Shown here: one piece after another, positions 1 through 9,476 of the stretch
How positions within the stretch are numbered: the first letter of the stretch is position 1
Layout: each line of letters opens with the position of its first letter
NCBI RefSeq assembly: GCF_900129275.1
Contig: NZ_FQUX01000006.1
Span: forward strand, 62,001-126,000
DNA: 64,000 nucleotides
Source of the DNA: Arenibacter palladensis
Lineage (GTDB): Bacteria; Bacteroidota; Bacteroidia; Flavobacteriales; Flavobacteriaceae
Direction: 5' to 3'
Notes under the pieces: model-generated
What the model was told of the DNA's origin: nothing
Seen by the model: only the letters and a program-made list of their open reading frames with translations
Database searches by the model: none
Translations under genes and position numbers: made by a program

Positions 1-217
1 AGGCATAGGAATAAGCCGTTTCATATTCCAGATAACCGGAATATTCATCAGGACCTATATTCTCATGAATCATTTCATCACTGCCCACCTGCACGGTATC
101 AAAGATAACATTGCTTTCATTTTTAATCCTGATATTCACCCCTTCCAGATTGTCATCCCTATCCGAACAACCAATAAACACAGCAGCAATCAAAAATAAT
201 AAAGCGAATCGTTTCAT
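1..217 (-). CDS. Lipoprotein of unknown function, 3' end cut by the window edge
   Basis: The first 72 codons of a minus-strand gene are visible; the rest lies beyond the left edge. The N-terminus MKRFALLFLIAAVFIGC is a lipoprotein signal peptide with lipobox F-I-G-C at residues 14-17, followed by SDRDDN, an acidic linker typical of Bacteroidetes outer-membrane lipoproteins. Residues 25-72 are hydrophilic with no motif I recognise. The ATG at 215-217 is the only start that keeps the signal peptide. The function is unknown and I do not infer one from the neighbouring yaaA, which is transcribed in the same direction upstream. Confidence 0.75.
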   Translation of the reverse strand, partial: MKRFALLFLIAAVFIGCSDRDDNLEGVNIRIKNESNVIFDTVQVGSDEMIHENIGPDEYSGYLEYETAYSYA

Positions 218-277
218 ATCAATCTCAATTAAGTAGTAGTACTTATTTGAAAATAACGCTTTTTTTTCTGAAATATT

Positions 278-1039
278 CTATCGGATAAACACGGGTTGAT
301 TTTCCTTTAAGGTGTGTTCCTTACTGTACAGGTAGCCATCTCTGTCAAACCCCTTAACATCGTCCAAGGTTTTGGCATCGGTGTCCAAAATATAGCGCAC
401 CATTGTTCCCCTAGCTTTTTTAGCGAAAAAGCTTATTATCTTTAAATTATCATTCTTCCAATCCTTGAATATTGGGGTAATTACAGGTACCTTAAGTTGC
501 TTTTCATCTACTGCACTAAAATATTCATTGCTAGCCAGGTTAAGGAAAAGCTCATTGTCCTCCAATTCTGAATTTAAATAATCTGTGATCTGTTTTTTCC
601 AGAACTCGTATAAATTCTTTTTGCGTCCTATCTTTAATTGTGTCCCCATTTCCAAACGATAGGGCTGCATTAGATCCAAAGGTTTTAAAACACCATATAA
701 ACCGGACAATATCCTAAGTTTCTCCTGAAGACTTTCCAATTTATCCGTGGCCAGGGTATATGCGTCCAGACCTTGGTAAACATCCCCATTAAATGCATAG
801 ATCGCCGGCCTGGCATTTGCTTCTGTAAAGGGTACCGCAAATTGCTGGTTCCTTTCCCAATTAAGTTCTGCAAGATTGGCAGAAATGCCCATTAACTCGG
901 ATAAGGCCTTGGGCTTTTTCTTGGACAGAACCTTGTTCAACTGTTCCGCCTCTTTTATAAAATAGGGTTGTGAAAATTCCTTAGTAGGCAATTTACTTTC
1001 AAAATCCAAAGATTTTGCAGGTGATATTACTATTTTCAT
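278..1039 (-). CDS. yaaA: YaaA family peroxide-stress protein
   Basis: A 253-residue protein matching the UPF0246/YaaA family over its whole length. It begins [19 protein letters not shown], the family's diagnostic N-terminus, and near the C-terminus has the FKDWKND and [14 protein letters not shown] blocks. YaaA proteins limit free intracellular iron and oxidative DNA damage during hydrogen peroxide stress; that role is known from E. coli and is transferred here by homology. The frame stays open for 11 further codons upstream, but the ATG at 1037-1039 gives the family's conserved start and normal length. The gene stands alone between a lipoprotein gene and rluD on the same strand. Confidence 0.93.
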   Translation of the reverse strand: MKIVISPAKSLDFESKLPTKEFSQPYFIKEAEQLNKVLSKKKPKALSELMGISANLAELNWERNQQFAVPFTEANARPAIYAFNGDVYQGLDAYTLATDKLESLQEKLRILSGLYGVLKPLDLMQPYRLEMGTQLKIGRKKNLYEFWKKQITDYLNSELEDNELFLNLASNEYFSAVDEKQLKVPVITPIFKDWKNDNLKIISFFAKKARGTMVRYILDTDAKTLDDVKGFDRDGYLYSKEHTLKENQPVFIR

Positions 1040-1141
1040 ACTTGCTGGGATCTTTTTTAAGAATTGGATCAAAAATAATGTCTGAACATTAAATTACCTA
1101 AGCCTTTAAAATCTTGTTATCAATATCGGTATAAACGAAAC

Positions 1142-2173
1142 CTATTCAACTTGGCTATGTTTGGCGTATTGCTTCCATTTTTCGATGCAATTGGCCATGT
1201 CCTCAGGAATTTCGGAATCGAACCTCATAAATTTTCCGGAAACGGGGTGCACAAACCCCAAGGTCTTTGCATGTAGAGCCTGTCTAGGTAAGATTTTAAA
1301 GGCATTATCCACAAATTGCTTGTATTTGGTAAAAGTGGTCCCCTTTAATACTTTTTCCCCACCGTAGCGCTCATCGTTGAACAACGTATGGCCTATATGT
1401 TTTAAATGCACCCGTATCTGATGTGTCCTACCTGTTTCCAAAGTACAGGAAAGCATGGTTACATATCCGTATCGTTCCAGAACCTTATAATGGGTAACCG
1501 CTTCCTTGCCCTGCTCTCCTTCTGGAAAAACATGCATCTGCAATCGATTTTTAGGATTACGGCCTATGTGACCCTCAATGGTTCCTTCATCCTCTTCCAC
1601 ATTTCCCCAGACCAATGCTATATATTCCCGTTCGCTAGATTTTTCAAAAAACTGCTTGGCCAAATGCGTCATGGCAGCTTCAGTTTTTGCCACGACCAAT
1701 AGGCCAGAGGTATCCTTATCTATTCTATGCACCAATCCGGGACGTTCATCACTATTCTTTGGTAAATTGTCGAAATGATAGATCAGGGCATTGATCAAAG
1801 TTCCTGAATAATTTCCATGCCCGGGATGTACCACCATACCAGCTGGTTTGTTCACCACCAAAAGAACATCATCCTCATAGACGATATCCAAAGGTATATT
1901 CTCTGGTGTAAGTAAGTTTTCATGGGGCGGGTGCGCAAACATGACCCGGATATGGTCACCTGCCTTTACCTTGTAATTTTGTTTTACCGTAGCTCCGTTT
2001 ACCCAGACATTTCCATCCCTTGCGGCCTGCTGAATCTTATTGCGCGTTGCGTTTTCAATGAAATTCATTAAAAACTTATCTATCCTTAACGGATCCTGAC
2101 CTTTGGAAGCCTTAAAACTATGATGCTCAAAAAGTTCCTCCTCATTTAATTCAAAATCATCCTGTACTTCCAT
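1142..2173 (-). CDS. rluD: 23S rRNA pseudouridine synthase, RluD family
   Basis: A 343-residue RluA/RluD-type pseudouridine synthase that isomerises uridines in 23S rRNA. An S4 RNA-binding domain occupies roughly residues 28-90 (DKFLMNFIENATRNKIQQA), followed by the catalytic domain. The catalytic aspartate is D152 in the motif HRIDKDTSGLLVVAKT (149-164). TGRTHQIRVHLKHIGH is the second conserved block. The start lies 2 bp after the stop of the PASTA gene, so the two are cotranscribed. This PASTA-rluD pair is common in Flavobacteriia. Assignment to RluD rather than a paralogue rests on the N-terminal S4 domain and length. Confidence 0.93.
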   Translation of the reverse strand: MEVQDDFELNEEELFEHHSFKASKGQDPLRIDKFLMNFIENATRNKIQQAARDGNVWVNGATVKQNYKVKAGDHIRVMFAHPPHENLLTPENIPLDIVYEDDVLLVVNKPAGMVVHPGHGNYSGTLINALIYHFDNLPKNSDERPGLVHRIDKDTSGLLVVAKTEAAMTHLAKQFFEKSSEREYIALVWGNVEEDEGTIEGHIGRNPKNRLQMHVFPEGEQGKEAVTHYKVLERYGYVTMLSCTLETGRTHQIRVHLKHIGHTLFNDERYGGEKVLKGTTFTKYKQFVDNAFKILPRQALHAKTLGFVHPVSGKFMRFDSEIPEDMANCIEKWKQYAKHSQVE

Positions 2174-2175
2174 AA

Positions 2176-2763
2176 TTATTCGGACTCTGCCTTTACTTCT
2201 GCTCTTGAGGTAATATTACCGTTGCCGCATATCAACTCTATCTTAGAGGTTTTTGGCAGCTTGTCACCTGGGACAATATATTTTCCTTTATACTTAATGT
2301 TGTAGACCATGTCTTTTCCCAATTCGTCCACATAAGTAACCCTTTCCACTTCCAAACCGACCGCTTTGAGCATTGAGCTTGCATTTCTTTGGGTAACCTG
2401 AATAATATTGGGAATAGTAACTTTTTTATATCCGGATGGATTAACGGTTATATAAATTTTCCTGTTCTCTTTAACCTTGCTCCCTGCACGGGGAGTTTGG
2501 TCAATAATGGAAAACCTAGGATAGGTTGGATTGTAATTGGCCGAATCCAATACCTCATATCTCAACTGTGATTGATCAATAATAGACCTCATCTCCGTCA
2601 CCGACATTTTGGATAGATCCGGAACCTCCACAAACTTACCGTGATTGGTAGTGGCTTTTAAATACTGCATTGCCCCAACTACCAACAAAACAGAAACCAC
2701 TAATGCCAGCACCAACTGAATCAAAAAAGTTTTACTCGTTAAAAAATTAAAAAAATTTCGCAT
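2176..2763 (-). CDS. PASTA-domain membrane protein
   Basis: A 195-residue protein with a short cytoplasmic N-terminus, one transmembrane segment (about residues 14-34, VQLVLALVVSVLLVVGAMQY-like) and an extracytoplasmic part with PASTA repeats. The first repeat starts at VEVPDLSKMSVTEMRSII and a second at KVTIPNIIQVTQRNASSML. PASTA repeats bind peptidoglycan fragments or penicillin-binding proteins in other bacteria; here there is no attached kinase or transpeptidase domain. It is the first gene of a unit with rluD and lies divergent to ddl, a cell-wall gene, which fits an envelope role. The exact function is unknown. Confidence 0.85.
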   Translation of the reverse strand: MRNFFNFLTSKTFLIQLVLALVVSVLLVVGAMQYLKATTNHGKFVEVPDLSKMSVTEMRSIIDQSQLRYEVLDSANYNPTYPRFSIIDQTPRAGSKVKENRKIYITVNPSGYKKVTIPNIIQVTQRNASSMLKAVGLEVERVTYVDELGKDMVYNIKYKGKYIVPGDKLPKTSKIELICGNGNITSRAEVKAESE

Positions 2764-2782
2764 GGTATATTTTCTTGTGCCA

Positions 2783-2790
2783 CAAAGATA
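2783..2790 (-). promoter_or_regulatory. Putative -7 promoter element for the PASTA-rluD unit
   Basis: Read on the minus strand the site is TATCTTTG, a full match to the Bacteroidetes -7 consensus TAnnTTTG, 20 bp upstream of the PASTA start codon. I see no good TTTG -33 partner at the usual spacing. Confidence 0.5.
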
Positions 2791-2963
2791 GAAAACCGGA
2801 CGCTTTTTCTTTACTTTGAACGCATGTTATTTGATTATTGATTTTAGCCATTGGACAGCTTTAAAATAAGCCAGAATAAATATGGGCATTTTAAAGTATC
2901 CTTGCAGGCAATAACTCACTTTGACTAGCTGTTTTTACCAATTTTTAAATTTAGTTCTATCCA

Positions 2964-3947
2964 ATGAAAAAAAATATTGCAATTATAATGGGCGGCTACT
3001 CCAGCGAGTACAAGATTTCCTTAATTAGCGGAGGTGTGGTATATGATTATTTGGACAAAGAAAAATTCAACGCCTATAGAATACATATTTTTAAGAATAA
3101 ATGGGTCTATGTAGATGCCGACCAAAAAGAACATCCTGTTAATAGGCACGATTTTACAGTTGAACTTGCTACGGAAATTATAAAATTCGACTGCGTGTTT
3201 AATGCAATCCACGGTTCCCCCGGGGAGGATGGCCTTATGCAGGCCTACTTTGAGCTGATCGGGATACCACAAACTTCCTGCGATTACTACCAGGCTTCCC
3301 TGACCTTTAACAAACGAGACCTATTGAGCGTTCTTAAACCTTATGGCATTAAGTCGGCACCTTCGTATTATATTAATTTGGGAGACCCGATTGACGAAGA
3401 TGGGATAATAGCAAAAGTAGGATTGCCCTGTTTTGTAAAGGCCAACAAGGCCGGAAGCAGTTTTGGCATTTCCAAAGTGTATAAAAAGGAAGAATTACTT
3501 AAAGCCATTGACAATGCCTTTAAAGAGGATAATGAAATACTTATAGAATCTTTTTTGGACGGAACCGAGGTTTCCGTAGGCGTTATCAAATACAAAGGGG
3601 AGACCAAAGTATTGCCGATCACGGAAATTGTATCGGAAAACGATTTTTTTGATTATGAAGCCAAATATGAAGGTAAATCACAAGAAATAACGCCGGCAAG
3701 AATAACAATGGAACAAGAACAAAAGGTGAGCCAAATAGCCAAAAAAGCCTATGAGGTGTTAAAAATGAAGGGGTTTTCTAGAAGTGAGTTCATTTTTGTA
3801 AATGACGAGCCTTTTATGCTGGAAATGAACACTACACCCGGACTTACCACAGAAAGTATATTGCCCCAACAGGCAAAAATTGCAGGTATCTCCCTATCCG
3901 AACTTTTTGAAAGTGCCATTTGGGAAGCTTTGAAAGAAAATAATTAA
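2964..3947 (+). CDS. ddl: D-alanine--D-alanine ligase
   Basis: A 327-residue ATP-grasp enzyme that joins two D-alanines for the peptidoglycan pentapeptide. The N-terminal KNIAIIMGGYSSEYKISLISG carries the conserved glycine-rich substrate loop with the SSE triad. NAIHGSPGEDG is the family HGxxGEDG motif, FVKANKAGSSFGISKV holds the ATP-binding lysine and loop, and FMLEMNTTPGLTTESI carries the metal-binding E and N near the C-terminus. Length is normal. It is divergent from the PASTA gene (200 bp between starts) and followed by coaD on the same strand. Confidence 0.95.
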   Translation: MKKNIAIIMGGYSSEYKISLISGGVVYDYLDKEKFNAYRIHIFKNKWVYVDADQKEHPVNRHDFTVELATEIIKFDCVFNAIHGSPGEDGLMQAYFELIGIPQTSCDYYQASLTFNKRDLLSVLKPYGIKSAPSYYINLGDPIDEDGIIAKVGLPCFVKANKAGSSFGISKVYKKEELLKAIDNAFKEDNEILIESFLDGTEVSVGVIKYKGETKVLPITEIVSENDFFDYEAKYEGKSQEITPARITMEQEQKVSQIAKKAYEVLKMKGFSRSEFIFVNDEPFMLEMNTTPGLTTESILPQQAKIAGISLSELFESAIWEALKENN

Positions 3948-4051
3948 TTCTAATACCATGCCCGGTTATCATATAATGGGTATTTTAGTTAACCATTCAT
4001 TTCCGGCTACTTGTTATGCCAATGGAGATTGACAATTTTAATTTTGCAATA

Positions 4052-4513
4052 ATGAAGAAAAGACGTGCTATTTTTCCAGGTTCTTTTGACCCTTTAACCT
4101 TAGGCCATTATGATATTATTAAAAGGGGAATAACCCTTTTTGATGAACTAATCATTGCCATAGGGGTTAATACCGATAAAAAATACATGTTTACTCTCGA
4201 GGAGCGCAAAAGATTTATTTCCGAGGCATTTAAGGACGAACCACAAATAACCGTTCTAACCTATCAGGGGCTAACGGTCGACTTCTGCAAAAAAGTCAAT
4301 GCCGGTTTTATACTAAGAGGACTTAGAAATCCAGGGGATTTCGAATTTGAAAAGGCAATAGCCCATACCAATCGTAAGCTTTCCGAAATAGAAACCGTAT
4401 TCTTGCTTACCTCTTCGGGCAAATCGTATATTAGTTCATCCATTGTAAGGGATGTCATCAGAAACGGTGGGGACTACTCTGGCTTGGTACCTGATTCGGT
4501 ACGGACAAAATAA
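4052..4513 (+). CDS. coaD: Phosphopantetheine adenylyltransferase
   Basis: A 153-residue enzyme of coenzyme A synthesis that transfers AMP from ATP to 4'-phosphopantetheine. It begins MKKRRAIFPGSFDPLTLGHYD, containing the nucleotidyltransferase motif as T-L-G-H, and ends with ISSSIVRDVIRNGG, the second nucleotide-binding block. The frame is open for 12 more codons upstream, but the ATG at 4052 gives the canonical N-terminus. It lies 104 bp downstream of ddl with no terminator that I can see, so the two may be cotranscribed. Confidence 0.94.
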   Translation: MKKRRAIFPGSFDPLTLGHYDIIKRGITLFDELIIAIGVNTDKKYMFTLEERKRFISEAFKDEPQITVLTYQGLTVDFCKKVNAGFILRGLRNPGDFEFEKAIAHTNRKLSEIETVFLLTSSGKSYISSSIVRDVIRNGGDYSGLVPDSVRTK

Positions 4514-4733
4514 TAAATTCTCCCCTGTCCTTTTCCTCCAGGAAACCAAATTCAAATATGGCTTAGCCATATAATTGTCACTCCCTGACGACCACATTTT
4601 TCTAGTTTCTAAAGGGCTACGGACATCCAAAATAGACTTGAAATTTCTTGATATTACCATTACACAACTAATTTCGTCCAATTCACAACAATCTATTCGC
4701 TGTATTAAATAATCGGACTACTATTGTAGGAAA

Positions 4734-6593
4734 ATGCGACAGATGATTATGAATACCCCCATCGTATCAAACCAATTCCTAATAAAACAGCTGCCTAAGG
4801 CAACGGCTTTTATTAATAAGGAATTTAAGGTTGTGCTCGCGTCGGATAAGTGGGCCGAAGATTTTGGTTTCCAAGGCAAGGATTATATTGGAAAATCCAT
4901 TTATGAACTGTTCGGCAGTACGAGCAAGAAATGGTCCAACAATTTGTTGGCTTGTTTCGATGGAAAATTTCCAGAGTCTGAAATAGAGGTCTATCCAGAT
5001 AACAGCTCTAAAGAAAGGTGGTTCGAATGGACCAATATTCCATGGTACGATGAACAGGAAAACATAATTGGGGCCATTGTTCAAACGGAAGATGTAACGG
5101 ATAGGGTTAAAAACGAATTAAGAGTAGAGAAACTGGAGTTCCTACAAAAGGAAACCGGAGAGCATGGTAAAATAGGTAATTGGGAATACCAAAAATCCAA
5201 GGACAAGTTTACGTGCTGTGAAATGATAAGACGCATTTTCGAAGTCGATGATGATTTTGAAATCAATATAGACAACTCTGTAAATTTTTATAAGACCGGC
5301 TATAGCAGGAATACTATTTCCATGGCCATTTATTCCGCAAACCAGAAAAAAACTCCTTGGAACGAAAAATTGCAGATCGTTACCGCCAAAGGCAATGAAA
5401 AGTGGGTGAATGTTTCCGGAAAGCCATTATACAAAAATGGCGAATATGTGGGACTCATTGGAATTGTTCAAGATATTACGGATTTTGTTCAGAAAGAACA
5501 AAAGACCAAAGACAATGAACATCTATTAAAAACACTAATAAATAACCTACCATTACAGATCTATATAAAGGACACCCAATCCAAAAAGTTGCTGGCCAAT
5601 AAATCCGAGCTGCAATTTCTTGGAATTGAAAATGAGTGCGATATTATTGGCAAGGATGATTTTGACCTGTACGACAGGGCCACGGCTCAAAAATTTAGGG
5701 AAGAGGACATTGAAGTGATGATTTCACAAATCCCCATGTTGAACAAGGAATTGACCCGAACCAACCCAGATGGTTCCGTTATTACCTTTCTAACTTCCAA
5801 AATTCCATTAATTGGGGAAAATGGAGAAGTTACCGGACTTGTAGGAATCAGCATGGACATTTCGGAACAAAAGCAAAAACAGAAAGAACTTAAAAGCCTA
5901 ATATCCGTAACCTCCTCACAAAATAAGAAATTAATTAATTTTGCACATATTGTATCGCACAATTTAAGGTCCCACTCTGCCAATTTTGCCATGCTATTGG
6001 ATTTCCTGGGCAATGAGGAAGATGAAAATGAAAGAACCAAAATAATGGAAATGCTCATGGACTCCTCCAAGCACCTTATGGAAACACTTCATAATTTAAA
6101 TGATATTGTTGCCATAAATACCGAGTCCAACATAATTAAGAAAGAGGTCAACTTTAATAAAAAGCTAAACGCTGTTCTTAAGCAAGTCAATAATCAACTT
6201 AACAAGGCCAAAGCCACTGTAATTAGCGAAGTATCGGATGATGTTTACATAAACGTGGTACCTGATTACCTGAAAAACATATTGACCAACATAATTACCA
6301 ACGCCCTTAAATATAAAAAACCAGATGTTGACCCAATTATAAAGTTGAGTGTTAATTATGTCCAAAATTATACGGTCATAAGTATCGAAGACAACGGCCT
6401 AGGTCTGGATTTAAAAAAATACGGAACCAAGTTATTTGGAATGTACAAAACCTTCCATGGCAACTCGGACGCAAAAGGTCTGGGGCTATACATTACCAAA
6501 AATCAAATTGAAGCCATGCATGGCAAAATAAGCGCCACTAGCCAAGTAGGTGTTGGAAGCACTTTTAATTTATATTTTAATGACAAAAATTAA
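4734..6593 (+). CDS. Cytosolic PAS-domain sensor histidine kinase
   Basis: A 619-residue histidine kinase with no signal peptide or membrane segment, so it should sense in the cytoplasm. Three PAS-like modules are visible: about 15-125 (ending GAIVQTEDVTDR), 140-255 (ending GIVQDITDF) and 262-380 (ending GLVGISMDISEQK). The phosphoacceptor is H409 in FAHIVSHNLRSHSANF, the HNLRSH-type dimerisation motif frequent in Bacteroidetes. The ATPase domain has the N box around NIITNALKYKK and G boxes EDNGLGLDL and KGLGLYITK. Its last codons overlap the start of the response regulator at 6580, so the two are translationally linked. The signal sensed is unknown. Confidence 0.9.
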   Translation: MRQMIMNTPIVSNQFLIKQLPKATAFINKEFKVVLASDKWAEDFGFQGKDYIGKSIYELFGSTSKKWSNNLLACFDGKFPESEIEVYPDNSSKERWFEWTNIPWYDEQENIIGAIVQTEDVTDRVKNELRVEKLEFLQKETGEHGKIGNWEYQKSKDKFTCCEMIRRIFEVDDDFEINIDNSVNFYKTGYSRNTISMAIYSANQKKTPWNEKLQIVTAKGNEKWVNVSGKPLYKNGEYVGLIGIVQDITDFVQKEQKTKDNEHLLKTLINNLPLQIYIKDTQSKKLLANKSELQFLGIENECDIIGKDDFDLYDRATAQKFREEDIEVMISQIPMLNKELTRTNPDGSVITFLTSKIPLIGENGEVTGLVGISMDISEQKQKQKELKSLISVTSSQNKKLINFAHIVSHNLRSHSANFAMLLDFLGNEEDENERTKIMEMLMDSSKHLMETLHNLNDIVAINTESNIIKKEVNFNKKLNAVLKQVNNQLNKAKATVISEVSDDVYINVVPDYLKNILTNIITNALKYKKPDVDPIIKLSVNYVQNYTVISIEDNGLGLDLKKYGTKLFGMYKTFHGNSDAKGLGLYITKNQIEAMHGKISATSQVGVGSTFNLYFNDKN

Positions 6594-6990
6594 TTCAATA
6601 TTCATTGTCGATGACGACACTATAACGATCTACGGAATTAAAAAAATCTTAACTTCTGTCGCCACGTGCAAGGATATTTTTGAATTCAAAAACGGACAAA
6701 TGGCACTTGACCGTATAAAGGAAATGGTTATCGAAAAATCGGAACTGCCCGATTTAATTTTTTTGGACATCAACATGCCAATAATGGACGGCTGGGAATT
6801 TATGGAAGAGTTCATTAAACTACCTATAAACAAAAAAGTAAATATAAATATCGTAACCTCCTCCATTGACCAATTTGATATGGACAAGGCCGAAAATTTC
6901 AAGTCCTTGACACACCACACCGTTATTTACAATAGCAAACCTATTAGAAGGGCCGATATAGAAAAAATTACCGCTGCCATTTCTGTTTAA
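6580..6990 (+). CDS. Single-domain response regulator
   Basis: A 136-residue receiver domain with no output domain. It starts MTKINSIFIVDDD, giving the acidic pocket at D11-D13; the phosphorylation site is D63 in LIFLDINMPIMDGW, and the conserved lysine is in YNSKPIRR. The ATG at 6580 overlaps the kinase stop codon by 14 bp; a longer in-frame start would lie deep inside the kinase gene. Without an output domain it must act through protein contact or phosphotransfer. It is the partner of the preceding kinase by position. Confidence 0.9.
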   Translation: MTKINSIFIVDDDTITIYGIKKILTSVATCKDIFEFKNGQMALDRIKEMVIEKSELPDLIFLDINMPIMDGWEFMEEFIKLPINKKVNINIVTSSIDQFDMDKAENFKSLTHHTVIYNSKPIRRADIEKITAAISV

Positions 6991-7131
6991 TACCCAAGTT
7001 TTAGCTAACTTTGAATTCTTGAAGATTATTTTGGACCTCCTTTGCTAAGGAGTATTATCCATTCAATACCTAATTTTCCAAGTGAACTTCAAAGTCTTTT
7101 TTTTTGAGTTTTAAACAAATTATAACGTAGC

Positions 7132-8877
7132 ATGAAACTTCTGGTAAGACTTTTTTTACTGCTTTGTCTTATTTCCTGCGAGACCAAAAAAGAAAGAAAA
7201 ATTGAAGACATTAAAACTGTTTTTGAGCGCAGTAACGGAGAAGAAACGGCAACCTATCTACAAATAATAGACTTCTATATTCAACTTGCCAAGGAGTTTC
7301 CTGAAATAAATATACAGATCATTGGCAATACCGATAGCGGAAACCCCCTGCATGTGGTAACTTACAACCCGGATGCAGATTTTAATTTCCAAAAAATAGG
7401 GCGCGACAAGAGTATCCTATTTATAAATAACGGCATACATCCCGGAGAAAGCGATGGCATAGATGCAACCATGTTACTATTTAGGGATTTGGCATTAAAA
7501 AATATGGATGCCCCAAAAAATACCGTGGTAGTCACCATACCCATCTACAATGTGGGTGGTGCATTAAAAAGAAATTCTACCTCCAGGGTAAATCAAAATG
7601 GTCCTAAATCCTATGGTTTTAGGGGCAATGCAAAAAATTATGACCTTAATCGCGATTTTATAAAAGTGGATACTAAAAACGCCCACACCTTCGCCAAAAT
7701 TTTTCACTTAATAAAACCGGATATCTTTATAGATAATCACGTGAGCAATGGGGCCGACTATCAATACACCCTCACCCACCTATTTACCCAACATAATAAA
7801 TTGGGAGGCGAATTGGGCAATTACCTTCATGAAGAGATGGTTCCCACATTGGAAAATTCTTTAAAGGAATCGGATTGGGACATTACCCCCTATGTCAACG
7901 TATTTAACCAAGTACCCGAAAAAGGCTTTTCCCAATTTATGGACTATCCAAGATACTCCACAGGCTACACCGCCCTCTGGAACACCTTGGGCCTAATGGT
8001 TGAAACACATATGCTTAAACCTTACAAACAAAGGGTAGAGGGCGTATACGCCTTAATGACAAAAATCCTGGAAATCTCTGAAAAGGATTACAAGAAAATC
8101 AAGAACTTAAGGGAGAATGCCTTTGAAGTATATCTAGAAAAACAAAACTACCCACTGCAGTGGGCCATCGACACCACAAAAAGTACTATCCTGGAATTCA
8201 AGGGTTACGAAGCCGATGAATTTAATAGTGAAATAACAGGCTTCCCAAGGCTTAAATATGATAGGAACAGACCTTTTGTAAAAGAAGTTGAATACCAAAA
8301 CTTTTATAATTCAACCCACGAGGTGGAAATTCCCAAGGCCTATGTTATTAAGAAAGGATGGGACAAAATAATAGATCTTTTATCGGTAAACCAGATAAGC
8401 TATAAGACCTTAAAACAAGATACTTCCATAGCGGTTGAGTCTTATAAAATAGATAGCTACAATACTGCCGAAAATTCATTTGAGGGCCACTACCCACATT
8501 ATAATACCAAAGTACTGCGCAGCAACCAAAAAGTCAATTTTACAGCTGGGGACATCCTGGTCCCAACCAATCAGAAAGGCTTGCGCTATTTATTGGAAAC
8601 CTTGGAGCCAGAGGCTACGGACTCTTTCTTTAATTGGAATTTCTTTGATGCCATTTTACAACAAAAGGAAGGTTTTTCCCCTTATGTTTTTGAAGACCTT
8701 GCCCTAGAAATCCTTCAAGAGAACCAAGAAATGAAAACCCAATTCAATTTAAAAAAGGAAATAGACAGTACTTTTGCCGGCGACTGGTACGCCCAACTGG
8801 ATTGGATCTACAAAAGATCCAAATACTATGAAGCGGAACATATGCAATATCCCATTTATAGAATTTTAAAGGAATAA
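7132..8877 (+). CDS. M14 family zinc carboxypeptidase lipoprotein
   Basis: A 581-residue secreted metallopeptidase. MKLLVRLFLLLCLISC is a lipoprotein signal with the acylated cysteine at C16. The zinc ligands of the M14 fold are visible: H103 and E106 in GIHPGES and H203 in IDNHVSNG; the catalytic glutamate is probably E291 in GLMVETHM. NYDLNRDF (about 169-176) holds the conserved arginine block. Family members trim C-terminal residues from peptides. The gene stands alone, with a possible -7 element TAACTTTG at 7006-7013, and converges on the NUDIX gene with a gap of only 4 bp. Confidence 0.88.
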   Translation: MKLLVRLFLLLCLISCETKKERKIEDIKTVFERSNGEETATYLQIIDFYIQLAKEFPEINIQIIGNTDSGNPLHVVTYNPDADFNFQKIGRDKSILFINNGIHPGESDGIDATMLLFRDLALKNMDAPKNTVVVTIPIYNVGGALKRNSTSRVNQNGPKSYGFRGNAKNYDLNRDFIKVDTKNAHTFAKIFHLIKPDIFIDNHVSNGADYQYTLTHLFTQHNKLGGELGNYLHEEMVPTLENSLKESDWDITPYVNVFNQVPEKGFSQFMDYPRYSTGYTALWNTLGLMVETHMLKPYKQRVEGVYALMTKILEISEKDYKKIKNLRENAFEVYLEKQNYPLQWAIDTTKSTILEFKGYEADEFNSEITGFPRLKYDRNRPFVKEVEYQNFYNSTHEVEIPKAYVIKKGWDKIIDLLSVNQISYKTLKQDTSIAVESYKIDSYNTAENSFEGHYPHYNTKVLRSNQKVNFTAGDILVPTNQKGLRYLLETLEPEATDSFFNWNFFDAILQQKEGFSPYVFEDLALEILQENQEMKTQFNLKKEIDSTFAGDWYAQLDWIYKRSKYYEAEHMQYPIYRILKE

Positions 8878-8881
8878 TCCT

Positions 8882-9469
8882 TTAATCTTCAAACAGAATT
8901 CTAATATTGGCATAAGAATTATCCAAGGCTTTTTTTATTTTATCGGGGCCTTTCCATTTTACCTTTACAATCCCCTCAGAGGCTTCGCCCACTAAATTTC
9001 CTTTGTAATTGGTCTTCATGGCGAACCAATGTACCTCCTTTAATTTATAATTCCCATTCCTCTTAAAAAGGTGGTAGGTAGTCCTTAGAAAATTTTCAAT
9101 TTTTAAACCCTTTACCCCGGTCTCCTCTTCTACTTCGCGCAATGCACATTCCTCTATGGTCTCCCCCTTGTCCAATTTCCCTTTAGGAAGGTCCCATTTA
9201 TCGTTTCTATAAATAAAAAGTACTTTCCCTTCCTTGTTGGTTACCACTCCACCAGCCGCGACCACTAGCGGTATTTTCTTCGAAAATTTCTTTAATATCT
9301 CCTCATTATTAGGGTGATAAATAAAAGCTTCATTAAGTTTTTTGCTAGCCAAGGAGTCTATTGCCTCATTAATAGCAGACCCGTTCAACAAAAAATATTT
9401 ATTATTTGCCGTATCTGATAATTTATTTGTTAAAATCAGAGGTGACTCATTAACAAAAACTTTATACAT
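8882..9469 (-). CDS. NUDIX hydrolase
   Basis: A 195-residue protein with a C-terminal NUDIX domain. The NUDIX box runs from GKLDKGETIEEC to REVEEETGVKG with the expected G-x5-E-x7-REVEEETG pattern, so it should hydrolyse a nucleoside diphosphate linked to another moiety using Mg2+. The N-terminal 65 residues (MYKVFVNESPLILTNK) form an extra region found in flavobacterial homologues. I chose the ATG at 9467-9469; an alternative ATG at 9476-9478 adds three residues. Either start sits practically on top of the divergent pyrE start. The specific substrate is not evident. Confidence 0.88.
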   Translation of the reverse strand: MYKVFVNESPLILTNKLSDTANNKYFLLNGSAINEAIDSLASKKLNEAFIYHPNNEEILKKFSKKIPLVVAAGGVVTNKEGKVLFIYRNDKWDLPKGKLDKGETIEECALREVEEETGVKGLKIENFLRTTYHLFKRNGNYKLKEVHWFAMKTNYKGNLVGEASEGIVKVKWKGPDKIKKALDNSYANIRILFED

Positions 9470-9472
9470 TTG
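9465..9472 (+). promoter_or_regulatory. Putative -7 element of pyrE inside the NUDIX start region
   Basis: TACATTTG matches TAnnTTTG and ends 4 bp before the pyrE ATG at 9477, which would place transcription initiation at or next to the start codon. It overlaps the start codon of the divergent NUDIX gene (9467-9469). No convincing -33 element is visible at 17-23 bp upstream. Confidence 0.4.
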
Positions 9473-9476
9473 CGTC

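Noticed and set aside
4514-4733. Possible small gene between coaD and the PAS kinase
   Set aside because: The open minus-strand frame there runs into coaD and its translation is Ser/Arg-rich without a motif or plausible start; treated as intergenic.
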